DNA of 64,000 bases from UBA4582 sp038106185 (GTDB lineage: Bacteria > Pseudomonadota > Gammaproteobacteria > Pseudomonadales > Azotimanducaceae), in contig JAYODE010000001.1 in the NCBI GenBank assembly GCA_038106185.1, positions 62,001 to 126,000 on the forward strand. Direction: 5' to 3'. Positions 1 to 8,578 of this stretch are shown one piece after another. Within the stretch, counting starts at the first letter, position 1; every line of letters begins with the position of its first letter. The translations under genes were made by a program, and so were the position numbers. The notes below the pieces were generated by a model. The model ran no database searches and was not told the origin of the DNA. It saw nothing but the letters and a program-made list of their open reading frames with translations.

Positions 1-1803
1 ACCCAGATATTTTTCTGGCGCTTCATTGGCAACAACACCCATGAGCAAACCACCAGCCGAGCCTCCCATCGCGAAAACCTTCTGTTTATCCGCATAGCCT
101 CGCGCAACCAACTGATCAGTGGCGTCAATGAAGTCCCAAAAGGTATTACGCTTATGGAGCAGCCTGCCTTGCTCGTACCAATCCCGACCCAGCTCGTCAC
201 CACCTCGTACGTGGGCGATGGCAAACACAAAGCCTCTATCCAGCAACGATAAGCGCAGGGAACGAAATGTTGGCTGACTAGCAAAGCCGTAGGCGCCATA
301 GGCATTGAGATACAAAGGGTTTTGGCCTTGAGCAAATAAGTCTACTCGATAGACCAGTGAAACCGGCACCTGTACGCCATCCCTCGCAGTGATCATGATT
401 CTTTCAGACTTATAAAGCCGTGGATCAAAAGCACCAACCACGCGATCTTGCTTCAGCAACTCGCTGGTGCCCAGGTCCATATCATACTCAAACACAGACT
501 CAGGCATGGTCAAACTGGAGTAAACATAACGCAGTCGACGTGAGTTTATCTCCGGGTTACTGTGTAGTCTTGCTGTGTAGGCCGGATCGGGAAACTCAAT
601 CTTGTGACCGACGCCTTGTTCATCAGCACGTCCAATCACGCGCAGGACCGGCAATCCTTGGTGGCGTTCAGTAACCACGAGATAGTCACTGAAGACCTCC
701 GCATCAAGCAACAAGACATCTGTTTGATGGGCGATGACATCCTGCCAGGCAGATTTGTCATTCAGGCGACTTTCACTGACTTTCATCAGCCGAAAGTTGC
801 TCGCCTGCCAATTGGTCAAAATATAGAAAGTGCCAGGTACGTGACGTACTCGATATTCGTGGTTGGCTTCGCGGGTTAGAAACACATTGGGACGACTCTG
901 CGGCTGATGGCTGTCGATCAACAAAATCTCAGTGCTGTCGGTGCTGGATAGACTGATGACCACAAACTCTTTTGATCGTGTCGTGTAGACGGAAGTTTCA
1001 AAGCCGCGGCCCGTCTCCTCATAAACCAGCTGATCCGCGGCAACCGACGAACCCAGGACGTGACGATAAACCTGATAGGGTAGCAGTGTTTGAGGGTCAA
1101 GCTTGACGTAAAAGACTGTCTTATTGTCCTGTGCCCAAGCAATACTGCTGGAAACACCCTTGATCTGGTCTGGCAGAAATTCGCCACTTTCAAGATCTTT
1201 GAACCTGAGGGTGTAGATACGCCGACCGACCGTATCTTCTGTAAACGCCAGCAAATTCTCAGCGCTGCTGACGCTCCAGTTGCTCACCTGATAATACTGA
1301 CCACCCTGTTCCAGATGAGCCTGAGCCAGCAGATTGATATCCAGGATCACCTTCGGCGTCGCGCCAGCCTCAAGTTTAGCGCGCAGATATACAGGATATT
1401 CTCCTCCTGATTGAAACTCGCGGTGATAGGCGTAGGCACCCTGTGTCACTGGGACGGTCTTATCATCCTGGGTAAAACGGGCTGTGATTTCACCAAACAG
1501 CTGATCCTGAAGATCGCTGAGGGGGGCCATCATGGACCGAGTGTACTGGTTTTCGGCTTTCAGCAAAGCCAGCATCGCTGGATCACTGCGCTCGTCATCT
1601 CGAAGCCAGTAATACTCGTCCTGTCGCTCAAAACCGTTGATGGCCAACGTTCGCGGCACCGACTCAGCGACCGGCGGCTGCACTTCTGCTTCCTTGTCTG
1701 CTTGTCCGCTCCAACAACTCGTCAGCAATAGCGCCACTAACAAGAATAATAAGCGACTCGCACTGAATCTCGAACACTGCGCCAGCCAACTGGCCTGATT
1801 CAA
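1..1803 (-). CDS. Oligopeptidase B-like S9 serine peptidase, lipoprotein form (3' end outside window)
   Basis: This is the N-terminal 601 codons of an S9A prolyl-oligopeptidase family enzyme; the frame is open to the left edge, so the C-terminus with the catalytic Asp and His is missing. Visible are the beta-propeller part (residues about 40-430), the hydrolase entry (NAYGAYGF, then HVRGGDELG) and the nucleophile elbow GGSAGG with Ser582. The family cleaves short peptides, in oligopeptidase B after basic residues. The only suitable start is TTG at 1803, because an in-frame stop lies seven codons upstream. It gives a basic N-terminus, a hydrophobic stretch and the lipobox LTSC. An envelope-anchored peptidase is therefore inferred, whereas textbook oligopeptidase B is cytosolic. 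It stands alone upstream of a crotonase gene on the same strand. Confidence 0.85.
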   Translation of the reverse strand, partial: MNQASWLAQCSRFSASRLLFLLVALLLTSCWSGQADKEAEVQPPVAESVPRTLAINGFERQDEYYWLRDDERSDPAMLALLKAENQYTRSMMAPLSDLQDQLFGEITARFTQDDKTVPVTQGAYAYHREFQSGGEYPVYLRAKLEAGATPKVILDINLLAQAHLEQGGQYYQVSNWSVSSAENLLAFTEDTVGRRIYTLRFKDLESGEFLPDQIKGVSSSIAWAQDNKTVFYVKLDPQTLLPYQVYRHVLGSSVAADQLVYEETGRGFETSVYTTRSKEFVVISLSSTDSTEILLIDSHQPQSRPNVFLTREANHEYRVRHVPGTFYILTNWQASNFRLMKVSESRLNDKSAWQDVIAHQTDVLLLDAEVFSDYLVVTERHQGLPVLRVIGRADEQGVGHKIEFPDPAYTARLHSNPEINSRRLRYVYSSLTMPESVFEYDMDLGTSELLKQDRVVGAFDPRLYKSERIMITARDGVQVPVSLVYRVDLFAQGQNPLYLNAYGAYGFASQPTFRSLRLSLLDRGFVFAIAHVRGGDELGRDWYEQGRLLHKRNTFWDFIDATDQLVARGYADKQKVFAMGGSAGGLLMGVVANEAPEKYLG

Positions 1804-1944
1804 TAAACTACTAATTTTTACAACCCCTTAGATTCCGTCAAATGCCGAACGAAACCAGGTAAAACTCCCCGTTTATCGGCTCGCTTCTGTCTGTTGGTCC
1901 GCAGATGATTCAAGACCCACACAACAGGTTTACTCTCTCAGCCG

Positions 1945-2760
1945 CTAACGGCCGTTAAAACGCGGCTCGCGCTTTTCCAGAAAGCTTGCAACCCCTTCCC
2001 GATGGTCCTCGGTTTGGAACAATACGCCGAGGGTTTGTGAGACCCAGTTGCCCATTTCCTGATATTCACCATAAAAGGACCGACGCAAGCCTTCTTTGAG
2101 GTATCGTACGGCCAGTGGCGGATTCGCGGCAATCTTGTGAGCCAGCGCCAGGCTTGCCTCTAACAATTGTTCATGGGGTACAACCTCCATCACCAAGCCA
2201 ATCTCGCGCGCAAACTGTGCGTCAACCACTTCGCCCGTAAACAGCAACTGGGCAGCTCGCTGCGGCCCCACTAACTGGGGTAAGCGCACCAGCCCGCCCA
2301 CATCACTGACCAGCCCACGTTTGACGAACATCTCGGAGAAACGCGCCCTATCTGAGGCGATTCGAAAGTCTGCCATCAACGACATATCCATCCCCCAGCC
2401 AATAGCCGGACCATTGACTGCAGCAATGATGGGTCGATCGCAATCCATGATGGCGGTTGCTGCCGGCGTTGTTCCTGGTCTGACAGAACGTAACCGCTGC
2501 TTACCCGGGTCACCATCGCCGGTCATTAATTCCTTAACGTCGTCGCCGGAGCAAAACGCAGGATCAGTACCCGTGAGAATGATGCAGCGTACTTCTATAT
2601 TCTTTTGAAGATCACGGAATATGCCTTCCAACTCAGTATAGGCCAGTCGGTTCAGGGCATTACGCGCCTCAGGTCGATTGATCTTTACCACTGCGACGTG
2701 ATCTTCAATCGTCACCAGCATGGTGCTGTAGGATTTGTGTTCTAAATTGGAATTTGCCAT
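1945..2760 (-). CDS. Enoyl-CoA hydratase/isomerase family (crotonase fold) protein
   Basis: A 271-residue crotonase-superfamily enzyme acting on acyl-CoA thioesters, probably in fatty acid or aromatic/branched-chain breakdown. The first oxyanion-hole segment is CSGDD (residues 70-74) and the second is NGPAIGWGMD (116-125). Glu143 lies at the position of the first catalytic Glu of rat hydratase, while the second acid/base position is Asp153 in GLVSDVGG. That PaaG-like arrangement is more typical of delta3,delta2-enoyl-CoA isomerases than of true hydratases. Length is normal for the family. It is followed on the same strand by the peptidase gene 141 bp away and is divergent from the MFS gene. 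The substrate cannot be read from the sequence; hydratase and isomerase are both possible. Confidence 0.85.
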   Translation of the reverse strand: MANSNLEHKSYSTMLVTIEDHVAVVKINRPEARNALNRLAYTELEGIFRDLQKNIEVRCIILTGTDPAFCSGDDVKELMTGDGDPGKQRLRSVRPGTTPAATAIMDCDRPIIAAVNGPAIGWGMDMSLMADFRIASDRARFSEMFVKRGLVSDVGGLVRLPQLVGPQRAAQLLFTGEVVDAQFAREIGLVMEVVPHEQLLEASLALAHKIAANPPLAVRYLKEGLRRSFYGEYQEMGNWVSQTLGVLFQTEDHREGVASFLEKREPRFNGR

Positions 2761-3045
2761 CTCGTCTAACCCTGCCAGATGTAACTAAGGACCTCCCTAT
2801 ACTAGCACCACAATTCGTCAAGGGTCGATGAATGAATGGCAAGGCTATTCTTGAGTGATGGCCAGGGGCCACCCGGCCTAAAGCTGAGTGCAACCCGCTT
2901 TCGAGGATCGTTAAGTGACGAATCGGTTGACATTATTCTGTCGACTCTTGAGAATCGGCCCGCTTCATACATAACCATAGTGCCGGCCAGGACCTATATC
3001 CACCAGCATCAAGGTGATTCCTCAGCCAAAAGATCATGGTTTTAT

Positions 3046-4287
3046 GTGACCCATTCTCCCGTTCTCGATGGCCTAAGGCTTCTCAAACAACCTGACTTCG
3101 CCAGGCTGTTTACGGCCCACCTGATTTCTCATGCGGGCAATGCCATGGCACCCATCGCCATGGCATTCGGCGTTTTGGCTATGACTGGCTCTACTCGAGA
3201 TGCCGCTTTTGTCATAGCGGCACCAACAGCCGCGCAAATTCTGGTGTTACTCTTTGGCGGCGTCATCGCCGACCGGACTTCTCGGCAGCGCACTATTGTC
3301 GTCGCCGACTCACTGGCTGTCTTCAGCCAAGTGATGATCGCCGGACTGTTTCTCTTCGATCAAGCCAGTGTACCTAGCCTAACATTTTTTATGCTGATCA
3401 ACGGAATCGCCATGGCGCTGAACCTGCCGGCCTCCACGGGCATGATTCCCCAAATCGTTAGCACTCATGATTTACAGGCGGCGAATGCTCTGCTGGGTAC
3501 GGCTCGAAGTGCCGCATTCACCCTCGGAGCAGCATTGGCAGGGATATTAGTCGCCTGGCTAGGCGCTGGTTGGGCGATCGCTCTTGATGCCCTATCCTTC
3601 GCAATCGCTGCACTGCTGATTGCACAACTGCGCCCTAAACCTCAACCACTGACTGACCGAGCAACACTGATTCAAGACCTGGCTCTCGGCTGGCGAGAAT
3701 TCACGCGCCATCGGTGGTTATGGTCCATTGTTCTACAGTTTTCTCTCGTCGTTGCTGCCTTTGAAAGTGTGCTGGGCCTGTTGGGACCCGCAGTCGCCAG
3801 GGATTCACTCGGCGGGCCAGTGGCCTGGGGAGTGGTATCTGCGAGTTTTGGTCTGGGCACCCTGGCTGGCGGCATTATCGCCTTGAAGCTTATTATTCAA
3901 CGACCCATGCTGGTTGCCAGTCTCAGCGTTCTGACCTTTAGCTTCATTCCTTTGGCCCTGGCGGTACCCTTACCGGTCAGCCTGGTTTGTTGCGCTGCCG
4001 TTATCACCGGCATCAGTGGTCAATTGTTTGGGGTTCTGTGGTACACGACGCTTCAGCAACGTGTACCACATCATTTGCTCTCACGGGTCAGCGCTTACGA
4101 TCATCTGGGCTCAATTATTCTGGCACCCATGGGGCTGATACTCGCTGGTATCCTGTTTGAGACGCTTGGCGCCAGGACAACTCTGCTCCTCGCAGCTGCA
4201 ACCATCATCCTGCCGACGATCGCCGTACTCTTTGTCCGCGAAGTTCGCGAACTTCAGCGCGAGGCTGCCACTTCGACCGATGGTTAA
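3046..4287 (+). CDS. MFS transporter (EntS/MFS_3-like exporter)
   Basis: A major facilitator superfamily permease with about 12 hydrophobic segments. It begins LLKQPDFARLFTAHLIS and carries the loop 2-3 motif GGVIADRTSRQR typical of MFS_3/EntS-like drug and siderophore exporters. The frame is open from an ATG at 2836, but the 70 residues encoded before 3046 are polar and unlike any MFS N-terminus, so the GTG at 3046 (protein VTHSPVLDG..., about 413 residues) is preferred; it lacks a strong ribosome binding site. It ends 10 bp before the convergent alanine dehydrogenase gene. Inner membrane location is certain in kind; the substrate is unknown. Confidence 0.8.
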   Translation: MTHSPVLDGLRLLKQPDFARLFTAHLISHAGNAMAPIAMAFGVLAMTGSTRDAAFVIAAPTAAQILVLLFGGVIADRTSRQRTIVVADSLAVFSQVMIAGLFLFDQASVPSLTFFMLINGIAMALNLPASTGMIPQIVSTHDLQAANALLGTARSAAFTLGAALAGILVAWLGAGWAIALDALSFAIAALLIAQLRPKPQPLTDRATLIQDLALGWREFTRHRWLWSIVLQFSLVVAAFESVLGLLGPAVARDSLGGPVAWGVVSASFGLGTLAGGIIALKLIIQRPMLVASLSVLTFSFIPLALAVPLPVSLVCCAAVITGISGQLFGVLWYTTLQQRVPHHLLSRVSAYDHLGSIILAPMGLILAGILFETLGARTTLLLAAATIILPTIAVLFVREVRELQREAATSTDG

Positions 4288-4297
4288 TTACCGCCGA

Positions 4298-5416
4298 TTA
4301 AGCGGCCAGCGCCTCCGCCGGCGGAACATACGCCAGCGAATGTGCGTCACCCACATACCCGTTAGTCACTTTACCGGCACATACATTTAAACCGTTGAGC
4401 AGATGGACATTCGATAACAAGGCTGCTTTGACGCCCTTGTCCGCCAACTCCAGTACATAGGGCAAAGTCGCATTATTCAGTGCCGCAGCGGAGGTTCTGG
4501 CGACTGCACCCGGCATATTGGCTACGCAATAATGCACAACCTCATCCACTATGTAAGTGGGATTTGCATGGGTTGTCGCTTTGGAAGTTTCAAAGCACCC
4601 ACCCTGATCTATAGCAACATCCACCAATACTGTGCCGGCACGCATGGCGCGAACCATCTCAGCGGTAATCAACTTAGGTGCCGCTGCGCCAGGAATCAGC
4701 ACTGCACCTATAATCAAATCAGCCTTCATACTCATTTCCTGAACAGCATCATGCGTCGAATAGAGGGTTTGAATTCGATTGCCAAACTGACTATCAAGTC
4801 GTCTCAGTACTTCCAGCGAGCGATCGATAACAGTCACCCTCGCGCCCATGCCGACCGCTATCTGCGCAGCATTCTGACCCACGACACCCCCACCAAGAAT
4901 CAGCACTTGACCCTGCTCAACGCCCGGAACGCCGCCGAGCAGGATACCACGGCCACCATGGGATTTTTCCATACACATGGCACCCGCCTGAATCGACATA
5001 CGCCCTGCGACTTCTGACATGGGTGCCAACAGGGGTAAGCGACCCAAGGCATCGGTCACAGTTTCATAGGCGATACAGGTAGAGCCACTTTCCACCAGGT
5101 CGCGGGTTTGAGCCAGGTCTGGTGCCAGGTGCAGATAGGTGAATAAAGTTTGGCCAGGACGCAGCATTTTGCGTTCAGCGGCCTGGGGTTCTTTAACCTT
5201 GATGATCATCTCTGCCCGCGCAAAAATTTCAGCGGCGGTGGACACCAGCTCCGCTCCAGCAGCCAAATAATCGCTGTCGAGGTGACCAATGCCAGCACCT
5301 GCATTCGTCTCCACCATGACACTATGCCCATGACGCACCAGCTCACGGACGCCGGCCGGCACAAGTCCGACTCGAAACTCGTTATTTTTAATTTCTACAG
5401 GTACGCCGATTTTCAT
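4298..5416 (-). CDS. ald: Alanine dehydrogenase
   Basis: NAD-dependent L-alanine dehydrogenase, interconverting alanine with pyruvate and ammonia in the cytosol. The 372-residue length is standard. The N-terminal MKIGVPVEIKNNEFRV places Arg15, and VKEPQ (Lys75) and YLHLAPD (His96) supply the pyruvate-binding and catalytic residues at canonical numbering. The Rossmann motif GGGVVGQNAA and the LVDVAIDQGG segment with the catalytic Asp are present. It is divergent from an Lrp/AsnC-type regulator across 126 bp, a common arrangement in which the regulator controls ald in response to alanine. Its stop is 10 bp from the convergent MFS gene. Confidence 0.95.
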   Translation of the reverse strand: MKIGVPVEIKNNEFRVGLVPAGVRELVRHGHSVMVETNAGAGIGHLDSDYLAAGAELVSTAAEIFARAEMIIKVKEPQAAERKMLRPGQTLFTYLHLAPDLAQTRDLVESGSTCIAYETVTDALGRLPLLAPMSEVAGRMSIQAGAMCMEKSHGGRGILLGGVPGVEQGQVLILGGGVVGQNAAQIAVGMGARVTVIDRSLEVLRRLDSQFGNRIQTLYSTHDAVQEMSMKADLIIGAVLIPGAAAPKLITAEMVRAMRAGTVLVDVAIDQGGCFETSKATTHANPTYIVDEVVHYCVANMPGAVARTSAAALNNATLPYVLELADKGVKAALLSNVHLLNGLNVCAGKVTNGYVGDAHSLAYVPPAEALAA

Positions 5417-5436
5417 GAACTTGTCTTCCGCTTGCA

Positions 5437-5475
5437 GTTATTTGGCAAGATCAGTATATGCATGGCAAGATAGGC
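5437..5475. promoter_or_regulatory. Directly repeated TGGCAAGAT in the ald / Lrp-regulator gap
   Basis: The nonamer TGGCAAGAT occurs at 5443-5451 and 5463-5471, exactly 20 bp apart (about two helical turns), in the divergent gap upstream of ald. An AT-rich tract follows at about 5495-5535 in front of the regulator gene. Same-face repeats next to an Lrp-family gene suggest an operator; this is inference only. Confidence 0.3.
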
Positions 5476-5542
5476 AATCTCACTAATTTATGGCGCTTAT
5501 AAAGTTTTTTCTCTTTTTTTATTTATATATAAAAGGCATTTC

Positions 5543-6028
5543 ATGGCTAAATCTGACATCGAACAGGGAAAAACCCTAGATAGAATAGACCGCCGAATTC
5601 TTCGCGAACTGCAAGCCGATGGGCGCCTCTCCAACACGGCTCTGTCGCGGCGCGTCAATCTGAGCCCGACGCCTTGTGCTGAGCGCGTCAAGTCGTTGGA
5701 AAGGCGAGGATTAATCTCTGGCTATAGCGCCCATCTAAACCCCCACTTGCTCGGCTTGGAGTTGCTGGTTTTTGTGGAGATAGACCTGATAAGAACGTCA
5801 CCAGATGTGTTTGACGAGTTTCGTCAGGCAGTAATTAAGCTACCTCAAGTCCTGGAGTGTCACCTGGTATCCGGTAACTTTGATTATTTAATCAAGGCCA
5901 GGGTCGCCGATATGGTCGCCTATCGGCGCTTACTCGGCGAAACCCTGCTGACCCTGCCCGGGGTCAGTGGTTCACGCACCTACGTGGTGATGGAGGAGGT
6001 CAAAGAATCCACTCAGTTGGCCATATAG
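5543..6028 (+). CDS. Lrp/AsnC family transcriptional regulator, putative regulator of ald
   Basis: A 161-residue feast/famine regulator. The N-terminal winged HTH begins LDRIDRRILRELQADGRLS, with the recognition segment LSRRVNLSPTPCAERVKSLE. The C-terminal RAM effector domain includes LVSGNFDYLIKARVADM, the signature region of Lrp proteins. Start ATG at 5543 follows an AT-rich leader. Its position divergent to alanine dehydrogenase implies that it senses alanine or a related amino acid and activates ald, as known for AldR/AlaR-type regulators; this is inferred from context. It converges on the sulfatase gene, and the gap holds a 16-bp tandem repeat. Confidence 0.9.
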   Translation: MAKSDIEQGKTLDRIDRRILRELQADGRLSNTALSRRVNLSPTPCAERVKSLERRGLISGYSAHLNPHLLGLELLVFVEIDLIRTSPDVFDEFRQAVIKLPQVLECHLVSGNFDYLIKARVADMVAYRRLLGETLLTLPGVSGSRTYVVMEEVKESTQLAI

Positions 6029-6047
6029 AGGCGGCATTGAATCACAA

Positions 6048-6095
6048 GCTGGCGACATCTCAAGCCGGCAACATCTCAAGTCGGCAATATCGAGT
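6048..6095. repeat. 16-bp imperfect tandem repeat, 3 copies
   Basis: Three consecutive 16-mers (GCTGGCGACATCTCAA, then GCCGGCAACATCTCAA, then a diverged GTCGGCAATATCGAGT) fill the convergent gap between the Lrp-type gene and the sulfatase and reach the first base of the sulfatase stop codon. It is one of many short arrays in this window. Confidence 0.75.
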
Positions 6096-7639
6096 CAATC
6101 GATACCCAAGCGCACTAACTGTTCCTCTGGCGCATTGACCTCCTTGAGAGCAACCCGCAACAACTCAATCATGTGTTGCTCAAGCGGTGATCCAACCCGG
6201 TTATCCAATTCATTCGGGTCGTCGGGAATCACATACAATTGATGCTCGCCAATCCGGGCCTGCATGCACCAGAAGGGTAAAAGATCGCCCTCCTGAAATG
6301 GCTGACGAATGACCGGTATCTTAGAGCCAGGCATGGTGTCTAACCAGGCGCGATGATCCGGATTCGGCAAGCGCAGATTCGGCATCGCAGGTATGGGCAT
6401 GGTTGACCAGCGGTTCGACCACATCGACAAGGGAAAGTTACTGGTTGCCGGGGCACGGGCATATTTGTTTTTGCCATCGTGTATCTGCACCCAATTGCCG
6501 TAGATACCGCCAATCGCCCAATCTCGTATACTGGTGGCTGCGCCACTGATCAGGGGTAATAACGACTTGCCATGGGTGACGTGTTCCACCTCGACATCAA
6601 ACAGGTCAGCGAGGGTCGCATGAATGTCCACATTGGTTGTTAACGCATCGATAGATCCTGCGGCATAATCAGGATGATAGATCATCAGTGGAGTGTGCCC
6701 CAAGGTTTCATATTGCATGACCCCGGGTTTACCAAAAATATCTCGCTCACCGAGGTAGTGGCCATGGTCGGTACAGAGGATAAAGACCGTATCCTGCCAA
6801 AGGTTCTGGCTATCCATGGCATCCAGCACCTTACCAAACCAATGATCGATCATACTCAGTTTAGCCCCGTAGTTGGCGCGAATATGCTGTCCCTCTCTTG
6901 CAGTAATGACCCCGCTCTTGACCGCATCAACAGCATAGGGTGGCCAGATTAACAGCTCGTCCTGCCAGTCAGGGTCATACTTGTTTGTCCAAGGCGCAGG
7001 TGTGTCAAAGGGCTCGTGGGGATCAAATTCATCCACAAACAAGAAAAAGCTGTCGTGCGCATCGCCGTTAGCCGTTAGCCAGTCAGCGGTTGCCTGCATG
7101 GTTTTAGGACCGGGAAAATCCAGTTCTTCACGAAACCAGGTTCGAGACAAGTCGTAACCCAAGGGCTCTGGTTTGCCCTTATGTTTCTTACTGGCCGGCA
7201 AGGTTGGAGAACCGATCCAGGACGGGTCCACACGGGTCTTCCAGGGGTCACTCTCATGCCCGCGCAGGTAATCCCAGGCAAAAAAATCCGTATGATAGTT
7301 CTCACCACCCGTTTCAAACAGGTGCGGGTGATCAGAGAATAATTGGGTTTTAACCCCCTTTTGTCGCAGATAATGTCCCAGGGGACGCTCCCACAACTCG
7401 ATCGAGCCCCAGGGTCGCCAGAGAAAATCCAAGGCCCCGACCAAAATGTCATGACGAGCCGGCATACAGGGCAATGAACCCGTGGAATGATTGGTAAACC
7501 GTTGGGCACGAGCCGCAAATCGATCGATATTTGGCGTTTCAAACTCTGTGCCGCCATAACAACCCAACATATGGCGGTTCAGGCTATCGAGCAATATGAC
7601 TACGGCTTTTTTGGGTTTCATCACGGGTTTCTCGTTCAT
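6095..7639 (-). CDS. Sulfatase (alkaline phosphatase superfamily, formylglycine type)
   Basis: About 514 residues. The maturation motif CxPxR is present as CMPAR (Cys58-Arg62) after GSLP, so a formylglycine-generating enzyme is expected to convert Cys58. The N-terminal metal region reads VILLDSLNRHMLGCYGG, the C-terminal metal site is CTDHGHYLGERDIFGKPG, and FVDEFDPHEPFDTP lies between. No signal peptide is evident, so the enzyme looks cytosolic, hydrolysing sulfate esters of imported substrates. GTG at 7651 would add four residues; ATG at 7639 preceded by CGAAGA was chosen. No sulfatase-maturase gene is in the window. It is divergent from imuA. Phosphonate or phosphodiester hydrolysis is an alternative within this superfamily. 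Confidence 0.88.
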   Translation of the reverse strand: MNEKPVMKPKKAVVILLDSLNRHMLGCYGGTEFETPNIDRFAARAQRFTNHSTGSLPCMPARHDILVGALDFLWRPWGSIELWERPLGHYLRQKGVKTQLFSDHPHLFETGGENYHTDFFAWDYLRGHESDPWKTRVDPSWIGSPTLPASKKHKGKPEPLGYDLSRTWFREELDFPGPKTMQATADWLTANGDAHDSFFLFVDEFDPHEPFDTPAPWTNKYDPDWQDELLIWPPYAVDAVKSGVITAREGQHIRANYGAKLSMIDHWFGKVLDAMDSQNLWQDTVFILCTDHGHYLGERDIFGKPGVMQYETLGHTPLMIYHPDYAAGSIDALTTNVDIHATLADLFDVEVEHVTHGKSLLPLISGAATSIRDWAIGGIYGNWVQIHDGKNKYARAPATSNFPLSMWSNRWSTMPIPAMPNLRLPNPDHRAWLDTMPGSKIPVIRQPFQEGDLLPFWCMQARIGEHQLYVIPDDPNELDNRVGSPLEQHMIELLRVALKEVNAPEEQLVRLGID

Positions 7640-7737
7640 TCTTCGAACCACAAGATACCGCTTTGGGCAATCAATAACCAGTCAGAATCATGAGACTCAG
7701 GCGGCACATTGCATAGCTGTTGCCATGAAAATTAATA

Positions 7738-7753
7738 CTGTATATATTTACAG
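7738..7753. promoter_or_regulatory. LexA (SOS) box upstream of imuA
   Basis: CTGTATATATTTACAG fits the proteobacterial LexA consensus CTGT-N8-ACAG perfectly and ends 48 bp before the imuA start. Bases 7732-7753 are identical to 16752-16773 in front of dnaE2, another mutasome gene, which strongly supports function. Confidence 0.9.
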
Positions 7754-7801
7754 CTATCTAACATTATCATCCGCCAAAAATCCGCTCAAGAGAGGTCAAT
7801 T

Positions 7802-8578
7802 GTGTCTCGTTCTGCTGAAGCATTGCCACTGCTGCTGAAAAAAACTGGCCTGTGGCGCGCGTCCCATCTGGACTGCGAGTTTCCTCAGGGCACATCAACC
7901 GGTTACGAACTGCTCGATCAGCATTTGCCTGGTGCAGGCTGGCCCACCGCGGGGATCACCGAATTACTTTTTGATCAACCGGGTATTGGTGAACTTCGCC
8001 TGTTGACTCCGGCACTGGCCCATCTCAGCCAACAGCAAAGCCGCTGGCAACTCTGGATCTCGCCACCCTACCTGCCTTATGCACCAGCACTGGCTCAAGC
8101 TGGCATAGATCTGGGCGCTGTACTTATTGTCAGGCCAACAACAGCGAACGACAGCCTCTGGGTGATGGAGCAAGCCCTGGGCTCACAAAGCTGCAGCGCT
8201 GTACTGGCATGGCCCCAGGGGATTCATGACAAACAAATTCGGCGATTACAGGTTGCCAGCAAAGCGGGTCATTGTTTGGGCGTCTTATTCCGCCATAACC
8301 ATGCTGCTCATCATTCCTCACCGGCAGAATTGCGACTCCAGCTGACCGCTCAATCGGTGATTCCTCTCAAGGAACACTCCAGCATCGGGGTTCAGGTGCT
8401 CAAGCGTCGAGGCGGCTGGGCCAGTGCAGCCTTTACTGTCGACTTTCATGATCAGCTGAACCAGGTGACCCCGGACTTCTCTGAAATGATCATTCGTCAC
8501 TCACCACCCTCAAAACCTGAACTGGCTTTTATTGAGCAAACCCAGATTTTATTCTCTGATGAACACCAGCAACAATAA
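7802..8578 (+). CDS. imuA: ImuA, SOS mutasome RecA-like accessory protein
   Basis: A 258-residue protein of the ImuA/SulA-like family. The N-terminal pattern STGYELLDQHLPGAGWPTAGITELL matches the start of the RecA-like core seen in ImuA proteins, followed by GIGELRLLTPALAHLS in the Walker A region, here without a canonical GKT/S. ImuA works with ImuB and DnaE2 in error-prone translesion synthesis. The start is GTG at 7802 with an AGAGG ribosome binding site 8 bp upstream. Its 3' end overlaps imuB by 20 bp, so the two are translationally coupled. A perfect LexA box precedes it, making it an SOS gene. Confidence 0.85.
   Translation: MSRSAEALPLLLKKTGLWRASHLDCEFPQGTSTGYELLDQHLPGAGWPTAGITELLFDQPGIGELRLLTPALAHLSQQQSRWQLWISPPYLPYAPALAQAGIDLGAVLIVRPTTANDSLWVMEQALGSQSCSAVLAWPQGIHDKQIRRLQVASKAGHCLGVLFRHNHAAHHSSPAELRLQLTAQSVIPLKEHSSIGVQVLKRRGGWASAAFTVDFHDQLNQVTPDFSEMIIRHSPPSKPELAFIEQTQILFSDEHQQQ

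Noticed and set aside
2836..3045. Seventy-codon N-terminal extension of the MFS transporter
   Set aside because: The encoded residues are polar and unlike an MFS N-terminus; GTG at 3046 fits the family.
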